From Phycisphaerae bacterium (GTDB taxonomy: Bacteria > Planctomycetota > Phycisphaerae > Phycisphaerales > SM1A02): DNA of 8,892 nucleotides. The DNA is taken from positions 1 to 8,892 of the forward strand of contig JABJQE010000048.1 in NCBI GenBank assembly GCA_018663565.1. The letters run 5' to 3'. The translations under genes were made by a program, and so were the position numbers. The notes under the pieces are model-generated. The model was given only the letters and a program-made list of their open reading frames with translations, ran no database searches and had not been told where the DNA came from. Of the stretch, positions 1 to 5,819 are shown piece by piece (positions within the stretch are counted from its first letter, which is position 1; the number at the start of each line of letters is the position of its first letter).

Positions 1-299
1 GCCGCGTGCTGATGAACGCACCCCGGGAAGACTTCGAAGAATTGCGTGATTGGCCGGAAGAGAAGACTTCTGAACTCGATGAGTCGCAGCTGCTGATTCG
101 GCAATTCTTGCGAGGCGAGCCCGACGGTCCGATGACCGAGCACAGCCACAATGGCGAAAACTCATATGCGGCAGATCTCCTTGGAATTGATAACAGCAAA
201 TTGGCAGGTGGCCGGTCACTGCAATCGACGCGAGCGAACGGCGGAGGTTTCTGGCGAAGATTGCTCGCTGGCGGCTCGACAACGAAAGGCGGCTCTTAA
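1..299 (+). CDS. mlaF: ABC transporter ATP-binding protein, MlaF type (3' end only)
   Basis: This is the C-terminal 98 residues of a protein whose start lies left of the window; codons begin at base 3 and the stop is TAA at 297-299. The ATPase core (Walker A, signature, Walker B) is outside the window, so the call rests on two things. First, the tail IRQFLRGEPDGPMTEH at about residues 32-47 of the visible part matches the end typical of MlaF/MkI ATPases, which finish with a (V/I)RQFL-x-G-x-x-DGP motif. Second, an MCE-domain gene follows immediately. MlaF would power lipid movement between outer and inner membranes with a permease (MlaE, presumably upstream) and MlaD. About 50 residues follow the usual family end; they are rich in Gly, Ser, Asn and Arg and look disordered. 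A GTG (6) and an ATG (12) occur in frame, but neither is likely to be the true start because the open frame runs to the edge. Confidence 0.75.
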   Translation, partial: RVLMNAPREDFEELRDWPEEKTSELDESQLLIRQFLRGEPDGPMTEHSHNGENSYAADLLGIDNSKLAGGRSLQSTRANGGGFWRRLLAGGSTTKGGS

Positions 300-1610
300 A
301 TGAGTACTACCAATAGTGAAAACAACGTCAAGGCGGGGCTCTTCGTATTGGTTTCGGTGCTTGTAGGTGTCGTCGTAGTGTTTGTGCTCGGCGACTTATG
401 GGGGGCGATTTCAGGGCCGACCATGAAGTCCTATCGGGTGAGCTATTCAGTGACCGACGGTGTCGGGTTCCTCAGCGCTGGCAGTACAGTGCGTGTTGGT
501 GGACTGACCCTTGGCAAAGTGGACTCTGTTCATCTTGTGCCCAATCAAGATCCACAGCGGACCATTGAGATTGATTTTCAGATTCCAAGTGATCTCAAGT
601 TGTATTCAAACGCTGTGGCTACGATCCAAAGCGGCTTGATCAGCGCGACTTCATTTGTGTCGATTACATCGCTTGGGTGGGATGCTGCGCATCGATCAAC
701 AGGTGATACTGGTTCAGATGGCACGCTCCTGTCTTCATCAGACCTGCTCATCGGCAGGTCTTCCGGAGGCATGTTGGGTTCACTTCTTGGGAGTGAAGCA
801 AGTAAAAAATTGTCGGGCACAATCTCAAACATCGAGGACATATCGAGCCGTCTTCGAGAGAATGGTTACGCGCTTGAGTGGATTCTTGGTACAGAACAAG
901 CGGAATCGATCGCCAATGGCACGGGGACGCTCGGAGAGGTGTTCGACAGAATGGGTACCGATGGCTACGTCATAGAGTGGGTACTTGGTCAAGAGCCAGG
1001 ACAGGACGTAAAGACGTTGTTGGCCCGCATCAACTCCGATTGGATTGGCTCAGACGGCAAGCCAGGTTGGTCTGACGAGGTCAGCACGGTGCTGGATCAG
1101 GGCGAAAATGTTGCTGACATCGTGAAGAATGTCCGTGAGATTGTTGTCGGTAACAGGAAACAGTTCGAGGCAATCATTAACGATGTGGCCGATGCCGCGC
1201 GGGATGCAAAGGGTGTTATGGCTGAACTTCAAGCCAATGCTCCATTGTGGTCAGCCGATATTGGCGGTTCGCTCGCAAACTTGAGTCTGTCATCGCAGCA
1301 GATCTTGCTGTTGATGCAGGAAGCACGCAACGCGCCATGGCGATTGCTGTACCAGCCGAGCGAACAAGAGGTCACGAACGAGTTGTTGTACGAAGCATCA
1401 CGAAACTTTGTGTTTGGCGCTGCAGATTTGAAGTCAGCTGCTGCAAGCATGGATCGTCTCGTCAATGCGCGTGGGGATGAACTATCCACAGATGCCCGAG
1501 ACTTCAAGTTGGTGCGTGAAAATCTCAATGCCGCCGTATCCCGCTATGAGCGAGCACAGACACAGCTTTCCAAGGTGTTGCAGGGCGCAACGATCCCTAA
1601 GCCCAAGTGA
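300..1610 (+). CDS. mlaD: MlaD-family protein, MCE-domain lipid transport component
   Basis: The 436-residue product is the substrate-binding partner of a Mla-type ABC transporter. In this family the protein sits in the inner membrane with a periplasmic MCE ring that passes phospholipid. Visible features are a short cytoplasmic N-terminus, one membrane helix at about residues 13-34, and an MCE domain at about 43-125. The domain contains VRVGGLTLGKVDSV (64-77) and an IQSGLISATSFVSI strand (109-122). A long, mostly helical C-terminal region follows (about 165-436). It includes APWRLLYQPSEQE near residue 350, a phrase I associate with planctomycete MlaD proteins. E. coli MlaD is about 183 residues, so the tail is long, as in other long MCE proteins. 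Residues 175-201 and 208-234 form an imperfect 33-residue tandem repeat centred on GYxxEWxLG. The ATG directly follows the mlaF stop TAA; an AAAGGCGG sequence at 284-291 may serve as a weak ribosome binding site. The direct abutment implies translational coupling. Confidence 0.9.
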   Translation: MSTTNSENNVKAGLFVLVSVLVGVVVVFVLGDLWGAISGPTMKSYRVSYSVTDGVGFLSAGSTVRVGGLTLGKVDSVHLVPNQDPQRTIEIDFQIPSDLKLYSNAVATIQSGLISATSFVSITSLGWDAAHRSTGDTGSDGTLLSSSDLLIGRSSGGMLGSLLGSEASKKLSGTISNIEDISSRLRENGYALEWILGTEQAESIANGTGTLGEVFDRMGTDGYVIEWVLGQEPGQDVKTLLARINSDWIGSDGKPGWSDEVSTVLDQGENVADIVKNVREIVVGNRKQFEAIINDVADAARDAKGVMAELQANAPLWSADIGGSLANLSLSSQQILLLMQEARNAPWRLLYQPSEQEVTNELLYEASRNFVFGAADLKSAAASMDRLVNARGDELSTDARDFKLVRENLNAAVSRYERAQTQLSKVLQGATIPKPK

Positions 1611-2434
1611 GTTGCCCTGTCACTATCACGCGTCTCGACGACCCTCGAATTGAGGTGTTCCGGGACGTTCGAGACCGTGATCTGCGCGGTCGCCGCGGCA
1701 TCTTTATGGCCGAATCAGAAATGGTTGTGCGGCGACTCTTGAGAACTCCTGGTCAACTGCACAGTTTGCTGCTCTCGCCTTCTAAGCACGGGCGTCTCGC
1801 TGACGCGATCAAATGCTTGCCTGATGATGTTGGTGTGTATGTGGCTGATCTCGATGTTATTGAAGGCATCGCCGGGTTCCACATCCATCGCGGCGTCTTG
1901 GCAGCGGGCTGGCGTCCAACTGAGCAGGATGTAGCGATTGATCGATTGTTGGAGCGGGTAGAACCAATCGGGCCGCGTGTCATTCTTGCAGCTGCGGGCA
2001 TCAACAACTCCGACAACATGGGCGGCTTGTTTCGCACTGCCGCCGCGTTTGGCGTTGACCACCTGTTGTTCGGCGATGATTGCTGTGATCCGCTATATCG
2101 AAAGTCCGTTCGAGTCTCGATGGGCCATGTGCTCAGTGTTCCATGGGCAATGTGCGAGGATCTTCCTACGGCATTGCGACTGCTGCGAGATCAGCATGGA
2201 TTTCAGGTCATTGCCGCTGAGTCAGGCGAAGGGGCGGCGTCACTTGATGCGTGCACCTTCGCAGACCGGGTGATCATCGTCGTCGGCGCCGAAGGCCACG
2301 GACTCTCACAAGAGGTCCTGTGCTGCGCCGATCAGATCGCCGAAATCAAAATGGCTGAAGGCGTTCCATCCATCAATGTTGTGGTGGCAGCTGGAATTTT
2401 CCTGAATGGCGTGCGTCGCTTCGCCGCGATCTAG
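1607..2434 (+). CDS. TrmH/SpoU-family RNA 2'-O-methyltransferase
   Basis: The 275-residue product belongs to the SPOUT class, which uses S-adenosylmethionine to methylate a ribose 2'-OH in tRNA or rRNA. An N-terminal substrate-recognition part (about 1-115) has RRGIFMAESEMVVRRLL at 29-45, typical of the SpoU substrate-binding domain. The catalytic domain (about 122-272) has all three SpoU motifs. Motif 1 is NSDNMGGLFRTAAAFG (134-149), with conserved Asn137, Gly139 and Arg143. Motif 2 is VGAEGHGLS (226-234). Motif 3 is PSINVVVAAGIFL (254-266), with SIN instead of the more common SLN. These form the deep trefoil knot that binds cofactor. The exact RNA target cannot be read from sequence. The GTG start overlaps the mlaD stop (GTGA) with no clear Shine-Dalgarno sequence, suggesting re-initiation after mlaD. 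The stop shares a CTAG with the convergent murA stop. Confidence 0.9.
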   Translation: MSCPVTITRLDDPRIEVFRDVRDRDLRGRRGIFMAESEMVVRRLLRTPGQLHSLLLSPSKHGRLADAIKCLPDDVGVYVADLDVIEGIAGFHIHRGVLAAGWRPTEQDVAIDRLLERVEPIGPRVILAAAGINNSDNMGGLFRTAAAFGVDHLLFGDDCCDPLYRKSVRVSMGHVLSVPWAMCEDLPTALRLLRDQHGFQVIAAESGEGAASLDACTFADRVIIVVGAEGHGLSQEVLCCADQIAEIKMAEGVPSINVVVAAGIFLNGVRRFAAI

Positions 2435-3750
2435 ACGCCCACGGCTGATTCGACCGACTCTGAGACGCCCAGGTCGAAGCGTTCGATGCCTGCGCCAAGT
2501 GTATTGAGTTGTTCCTCAAGCTTGACGTAGCCGCGATCAACGTGATAGATCCGTTGCACAATGGTTTCGCCCTTGGCCGCGAGTCCAGCCATGATCAGGG
2601 CTGCTGATCCACGGAGATCGCCAGCCATGACAGGTGCGCCGATCAACTCTCCGCCACCTTGAACGACGACAGTGGGTCCTGAGCGGAACAACTGGGCGCC
2701 CATACGCGTGAGTTCAGACACGTGCAAGAAGCGGTCGGGATAGATTCGTTCGGTCACGATGCTATTTCCATCTGCAAGGCACAGCACAGTCATCATCTGA
2801 GCCTGCAGGTCAGTCGGGTATCCCGGATATGGCTGGGTCGTAAAGAGGACTGGTTTGAGGTTGCGATCACTGCTCACCTTGACCGTACAGCGATTGGCTG
2901 GTTCGGTATCGTCGCGGCGTTGAATGTGAACGCCTGCAGCGGTGAGTCGGTCGAGCACTGCAAGAAGATTGTCATATGGGAAGTTCGTAAGCGTTGCGTC
3001 GCCATTGGTGATCGCCACGGCCATGGCGATGGTGCCGGCCACAATGCGGTCCGGGATCACTTGGTAGTCCACATTGCCGAGCGACTCGACACCGTGAATC
3101 TCAATGCGTGGGGTGCCTGCGCCACTGACATCAGCGCCCATCGCGTTGAGCATGTTCGCGAGACCGGTAATCTCGGGTTCGCATGCGGCGCTTTCGATGA
3201 TTGTGGTTCCTTCTGCGAGTACGGCGGCCGACATCACATTGGCAGTACCAAGAACGGTCGACCCAAACGGGCCGCCGAGGAAAATCGTGGCGCCCTTGAG
3301 TTTGTCTGCTCGGGCGATGATGTCGCCCCCATCGAGCGTAATGGTCGCGCCGAGTGCCTCAAGCCCCCGCAGGTGCAAATCAACTGGTCGGTCGCCGATA
3401 GCGCATCCGCCGGGCATCGAAACGCGAGCTTCGCCACGAGCGGCAAGGAGTGGTCCAAGTACGCAGATGCTCGCCCGCATCGTGCGGACGATGTCATATC
3501 GAGCGTGGTTTGCTGTTGGATCAACGGTCCTGATGGTCATCGTACGGTCGTCATGCACAACCTCGCAGCCAATTTCGCCGAGCAGGCGGACCATATTGTT
3601 GATGTCGGAGAGGGGGGGCACGTCGCGAAGTTGGACTGTGTCGGTTGAGAGGATGGCCGCGGCCATCGCAGGCAGTGAGGCGTTCTTCGAGCCGTCTACA
3701 GCGAGTGTTCCGCTGAGGCGGGCGCCTCCTTGAATCCGCAATGCATCCAT
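2431..3750 (-). CDS. murA: UDP-N-acetylglucosamine 1-carboxyvinyltransferase (MurA)
   Basis: MurA transfers enolpyruvate from phosphoenolpyruvate to UDP-N-acetylglucosamine in the cytoplasm, the first committed step of peptidoglycan synthesis. The 439-residue product has the family landmarks in order: GSKNASLP (20-27) with the Lys22/Asn23 pair; RASICVLGPLLAARG (92-106); PGGCAIGDRPVDLHL (113-127) with active-site Cys116; PFGSTVLGTANVMSAAVLA (161-179); YPTDLQAQ (311-318) with catalytic Asp314; RFLHVSEL (340-347); and HVDRGYVKLE (403-412) with Arg406. Cys116 predicts fosfomycin sensitivity, since resistant natural variants carry Asp there. The protein is about 20 residues longer than E. coli MurA, partly a short acidic C-terminal tail. 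The ATG at 3748-3750 is preceded by AAGGAG 10 nt upstream, which supports this start. The gene stands alone, convergent with the methyltransferase gene and divergent from the fibro-slime gene. Confidence 0.97.
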   Translation of the reverse strand: MDALRIQGGARLSGTLAVDGSKNASLPAMAAAILSTDTVQLRDVPPLSDINNMVRLLGEIGCEVVHDDRTMTIRTVDPTANHARYDIVRTMRASICVLGPLLAARGEARVSMPGGCAIGDRPVDLHLRGLEALGATITLDGGDIIARADKLKGATIFLGGPFGSTVLGTANVMSAAVLAEGTTIIESAACEPEITGLANMLNAMGADVSGAGTPRIEIHGVESLGNVDYQVIPDRIVAGTIAMAVAITNGDATLTNFPYDNLLAVLDRLTAAGVHIQRRDDTEPANRCTVKVSSDRNLKPVLFTTQPYPGYPTDLQAQMMTVLCLADGNSIVTERIYPDRFLHVSELTRMGAQLFRSGPTVVVQGGGELIGAPVMAGDLRGSAALIMAGLAAKGETIVQRIYHVDRGYVKLEEQLNTLGAGIERFDLGVSESVESAVGV

Positions 3751-3760
3751 GCCGCATTAT

Positions 3761-3766
3761 CTCCTT
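3761..3766 (-). promoter_or_regulatory. Shine-Dalgarno site of murA
   Basis: On the minus strand this reads AAGGAG, 10 nt before the ATG at 3748-3750. It fixes the murA start and shows that this genome uses Shine-Dalgarno sites at least for some genes. Confidence 0.7.
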
Positions 3767-3771
3767 CATTG

Positions 3772-3792
3772 TGCCAAACCATATATGTGGCA
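3772..3792. promoter_or_regulatory. Possible operator or promoter element in murA/fibro-slime spacer
   Basis: The 132-bp divergent spacer (3751-3882) must hold the promoters of both genes. Here TGCCA (3772-3776) and TGGCA (3788-3792) form an inverted repeat around an AT-rich self-complementary CATATATG (3780-3787). The centres of the two symmetries differ by about 1.5 bp. The site lies 22 bp upstream of the murA start. It could be a protein-binding dyad or part of a -10 region (ATATAT) for murA, but no convincing -35 was seen, so this is tentative. Confidence 0.2.
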
Positions 3793-3870
3793 GACGATTA
3801 GGCCACGATTCATAGATCGGCACTTGGTGGGATTGAAGTGGAATCCTACGTTCAGTATGACCCCAAGTGT

Positions 3871-3876
3871 GGAGGA
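3871..3876 (+). promoter_or_regulatory. Shine-Dalgarno site of the fibro-slime gene
   Basis: GGAGGA lies 6 nt before the ATG at 3883. It decides the start: an in-frame GTG at 3838 would add 15 residues ahead of the signal peptide but has no comparable site upstream. Confidence 0.7.
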
Positions 3877-3882
3877 ACCATC

Positions 3883-4791
3883 ATGACATGTCTCAATCAA
3901 CCCATCAATGTCGGACTCGCAGGCGTGAGCGTTCTGGGAGCCGTAGTGCTAGTAGCCGGACTCGCCGCGGCGGATCCTCCGGGCACCATTCAGCTCACGG
4001 GGGTCGTTCGCGACTTTCATGAGCGGACGGCCAACCCACCGTCCCCGCAGCGGGCGCACCCCGATTTTGAGGTGCAGCCAGATGCTGGCTTTGGCCATTA
4101 CTGCGGGAATGTGGCCCTTCAACTTGATGACAATGGAAAGCCCGTCTTCACCGGGGATGGGTGGAAAATGAGTTCACAGGCCCTAGACAGCGACAATCGT
4201 CCGATTTGCTGGGCGCTTGTGGACGCTGGCCTTGGTGACTTGGCGGAGAGTCGCGGCGTGAGCGATAAAGGCGGCATCAAGAACCGCCGGACATTCAAGC
4301 GGTGGTACCGAGATCGTCCAGAGTGGAATTTGTCCCAAACGCTCGAATTGACCTTCAATCTCCAGCCAGACGGAACATATGTGTTTGATGACACGGTTGA
4401 TCCGGAGTATCAGGCTCTCGGCGGGTTCTTCCCCATTGAGAATCAGCTCTTTGGAAACCCTGGCGGCAGTCCCAACCGGAACTTCCACTTCACGTTTGAA
4501 CTGCACACCGAGTTCACCTATGAAGAGGGCGAAGGTCAGTTCTTCCGCTTTGTTGGCGATGATGATGTGTGGGTGTTCATCGATGGCCAACTTGTCATTG
4601 ATCTTGGTGGCATTCACAGCGCTACTGAGCAATTCGTTGACGTCGATCGCCTCGGCCTCGTCGATGGAGAGGATTACACGCTTGATTTCTTCTTTGCCGA
4701 ACGTCACCGTACGCAGTCCAACTTCCGCATTGTGACAAGTCTGCGTTTGGACGATCCACTCACGCCATCGATTACGGCAGCATTTGATTAG
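3883..4791 (+). CDS. Secreted fibro-slime domain protein
   Basis: From the ATG chosen by its Shine-Dalgarno site, the product is 302 residues. The first ~30 form a signal peptide with a long hydrophobic core (about 10-28) and a likely cut after Ala-Ala-Ala before DPPGT; the n-region lacks a basic residue. The mature part opens with IQLTGVVRDFHER and HPDFEV, as fibro-slime proteins do. The fibro-slime domain core follows: GGFFPIENQLFG (about 180-191), FHFTFELHTEFTYEEG, GDDDVWVFIDGQLVIDLGG (225-243) and LDFFFAERHRTQSNFRI (267-283). The domain is related to PA14 and occurs in secreted proteins of Fibrobacter, myxobacteria, planctomycetes and slime moulds. The Asp cluster (226-228) suggests metal or sugar binding by analogy with PA14 lectins, which is inference. 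No sorting or anchor motif is seen at the C-terminus (PLTPSITAAFD). Two Cys remain in the mature chain (74, 109) and could pair. The ligand and exact role are unknown. Confidence 0.88.
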   Translation: MTCLNQPINVGLAGVSVLGAVVLVAGLAAADPPGTIQLTGVVRDFHERTANPPSPQRAHPDFEVQPDAGFGHYCGNVALQLDDNGKPVFTGDGWKMSSQALDSDNRPICWALVDAGLGDLAESRGVSDKGGIKNRRTFKRWYRDRPEWNLSQTLELTFNLQPDGTYVFDDTVDPEYQALGGFFPIENQLFGNPGGSPNRNFHFTFELHTEFTYEEGEGQFFRFVGDDDVWVFIDGQLVIDLGGIHSATEQFVDVDRLGLVDGEDYTLDFFFAERHRTQSNFRIVTSLRLDDPLTPSITAAFD

Positions 4792-4856
4792 CGGCGACCT
4801 TGCCGCGGGGGCCTGGTCCTTGGGGCCGGTCCCCGCTCGCGATCAAGCCGCCGCTA
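4789..4856. terminator. Imperfect palindrome between convergent genes, probable two-way terminator
   Basis: The 62-bp gap between two convergent genes, plus both stop codons, forms a nested inverted repeat. The pairs are TAGCGGCG (4789-4796) with CGCCGCTA (4849-4856), CTTG (4799-4802) with CAAG (4844-4847), and GCGGGG (4805-4810) with CCCCGC (4831-4836). That gives 18 pairs around a GC-rich loop. The left arm includes the TAG stop of the fibro-slime gene and the right arm includes the stop of the reductase gene on the other strand. There is no T-tract on either side, so it is not a classic intrinsic terminator. It could still stop polymerase from both directions or protect 3' ends. Confidence 0.5.
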
Positions 4857-5804
4857 GTACACCTCAACCAGGCATCGATCGGTCGGCTTGATCCGTTTGA
4901 TCATGGCCTTGTCGGCTTGGGCGAGGCTGAGGGGTTCTTCTGGTAATTTGAGGTATTCGCTTGCGACGCCAAGTGTTTCAAGCAAGCGATAAATGCCTAC
5001 TTGCATGCCTTCAATGCCGCAGATGTACAGCAGATTACGGTCATTTTCGAGTACGCGGTGAAATGGGTCCGTGGTCTCAACGATGTATTGGTCTACGTAC
5101 ATCCGTGGTCCAACCTCTGGCCGGCTGATCACAGTGTGGTAGTGGAAGTTCTCGTGCTGTTCAGCGAGCGCGGTGAAGTCCGCGTCGTACATAAGGTCCG
5201 TCCCATATGGAACCCCTACAACGAGATGTATTTCACTTGCGCATGCACCATTCGGGTCTTCGAGCAACTCCTTGACCATGCCACGGAAGGGGGCAATGCC
5301 CGTTCCAGTTGCGACGAAGACGTAGTCATGAAGTGAGGGGTCTTGAGGCAAGAGGAATCGTTTCCCCGCCGGGCCAGACACGAGCACTTCATCACCTACT
5401 TGAAGATCGCACAAGTAATTGCTGCAGTGGCCGACAAACAAATGGTGTTTGTCAGAGCCTTCTTCCCAGTACTCGTCAATGAGACGTTTGCATGTGGTTG
5501 AAAGCACGGCGCCCTGTCCGTCCTCGCCCCGGGTTGGCGCAGAAATGGAATACAAACGAACTGGCTGTGGCTTGCCTTTCTCAGTGAGCCCTGGTGGAAT
5601 CACGCCAAAGGACTGGCCGGCTCTGAAAGTGCCCTCGAGGGGAGTCCCTGAGACATCAACCGAGACATGCCGCACAAATGAGCCGGATCGCCCCTTCAGA
5701 CACGACGTGGATTCAACAATGCGGCCAACCACGGGTTCTTTGGGCTTGACCACGTTGAGTTGGCAATCACCGAATATTGGGGTGCTCATAAGGGGGCGAA
5801 GCAT
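4854..5804 (-). CDS. Plant-type ferredoxin/flavodoxin-NADP+ reductase
   Basis: The 316-residue product is an FAD enzyme moving electrons between NADP(H) and a ferredoxin or flavodoxin. It is clearly of the plant/cyanobacterial FNR class. It has KPKEPVVGR (20-28), GQSFGVIPPG (63-72), the FAD-binding RLYS (83-86), GHCSNYLCDL (125-134) whose Cys127-Ser128 matches the hydride-transfer site, and the NADP-binding GTGIAPFRG (167-175). ISR (226-228) and RMY (234-236) match the 2'-phosphate-binding residues and predict NADP(H) preference. YICGIEGM (260-267) precedes the C-terminal VEVY with Tyr316, which stacks on the flavin in plant FNR. No transit peptide, phycobilisome linker or membrane segment is present. 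The start at 5804 has GGAG 9 nt upstream; Met6 is an alternative with no good site. The gene begins 15 bp after the channel gene, so the two are probably one transcript. The redox partner is not in the window. Confidence 0.92.
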   Translation of the reverse strand: MLRPLMSTPIFGDCQLNVVKPKEPVVGRIVESTSCLKGRSGSFVRHVSVDVSGTPLEGTFRAGQSFGVIPPGLTEKGKPQPVRLYSISAPTRGEDGQGAVLSTTCKRLIDEYWEEGSDKHHLFVGHCSNYLCDLQVGDEVLVSGPAGKRFLLPQDPSLHDYVFVATGTGIAPFRGMVKELLEDPNGACASEIHLVVGVPYGTDLMYDADFTALAEQHENFHYHTVISRPEVGPRMYVDQYIVETTDPFHRVLENDRNLLYICGIEGMQVGIYRLLETLGVASEYLKLPEEPLSLAQADKAMIKRIKPTDRCLVEVY

Positions 5805-5819
5805 ACCACCTGGCTCCGG

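Noticed and set aside
2722..3733. Long + strand open frames opposite murA (308 and 209 codons)
   Set aside because: They lie antisense to a well-supported murA, encode low-complexity or unrecognisable proteins, and show no Shine-Dalgarno site. They are mirror frames of biased codon use.
3838..3882. GTG start that would lengthen the fibro-slime protein by 15 residues
   Set aside because: It has no ribosome binding site, and it would put an uncleaved polar stretch ahead of the signal peptide; the ATG at 3883 has GGAGGA at proper spacing.
4183..4707. 174-codon - strand open frame opposite the fibro-slime gene
   Set aside because: It is antisense to the conserved fibro-slime core, so the open frame is explained by that gene's composition.
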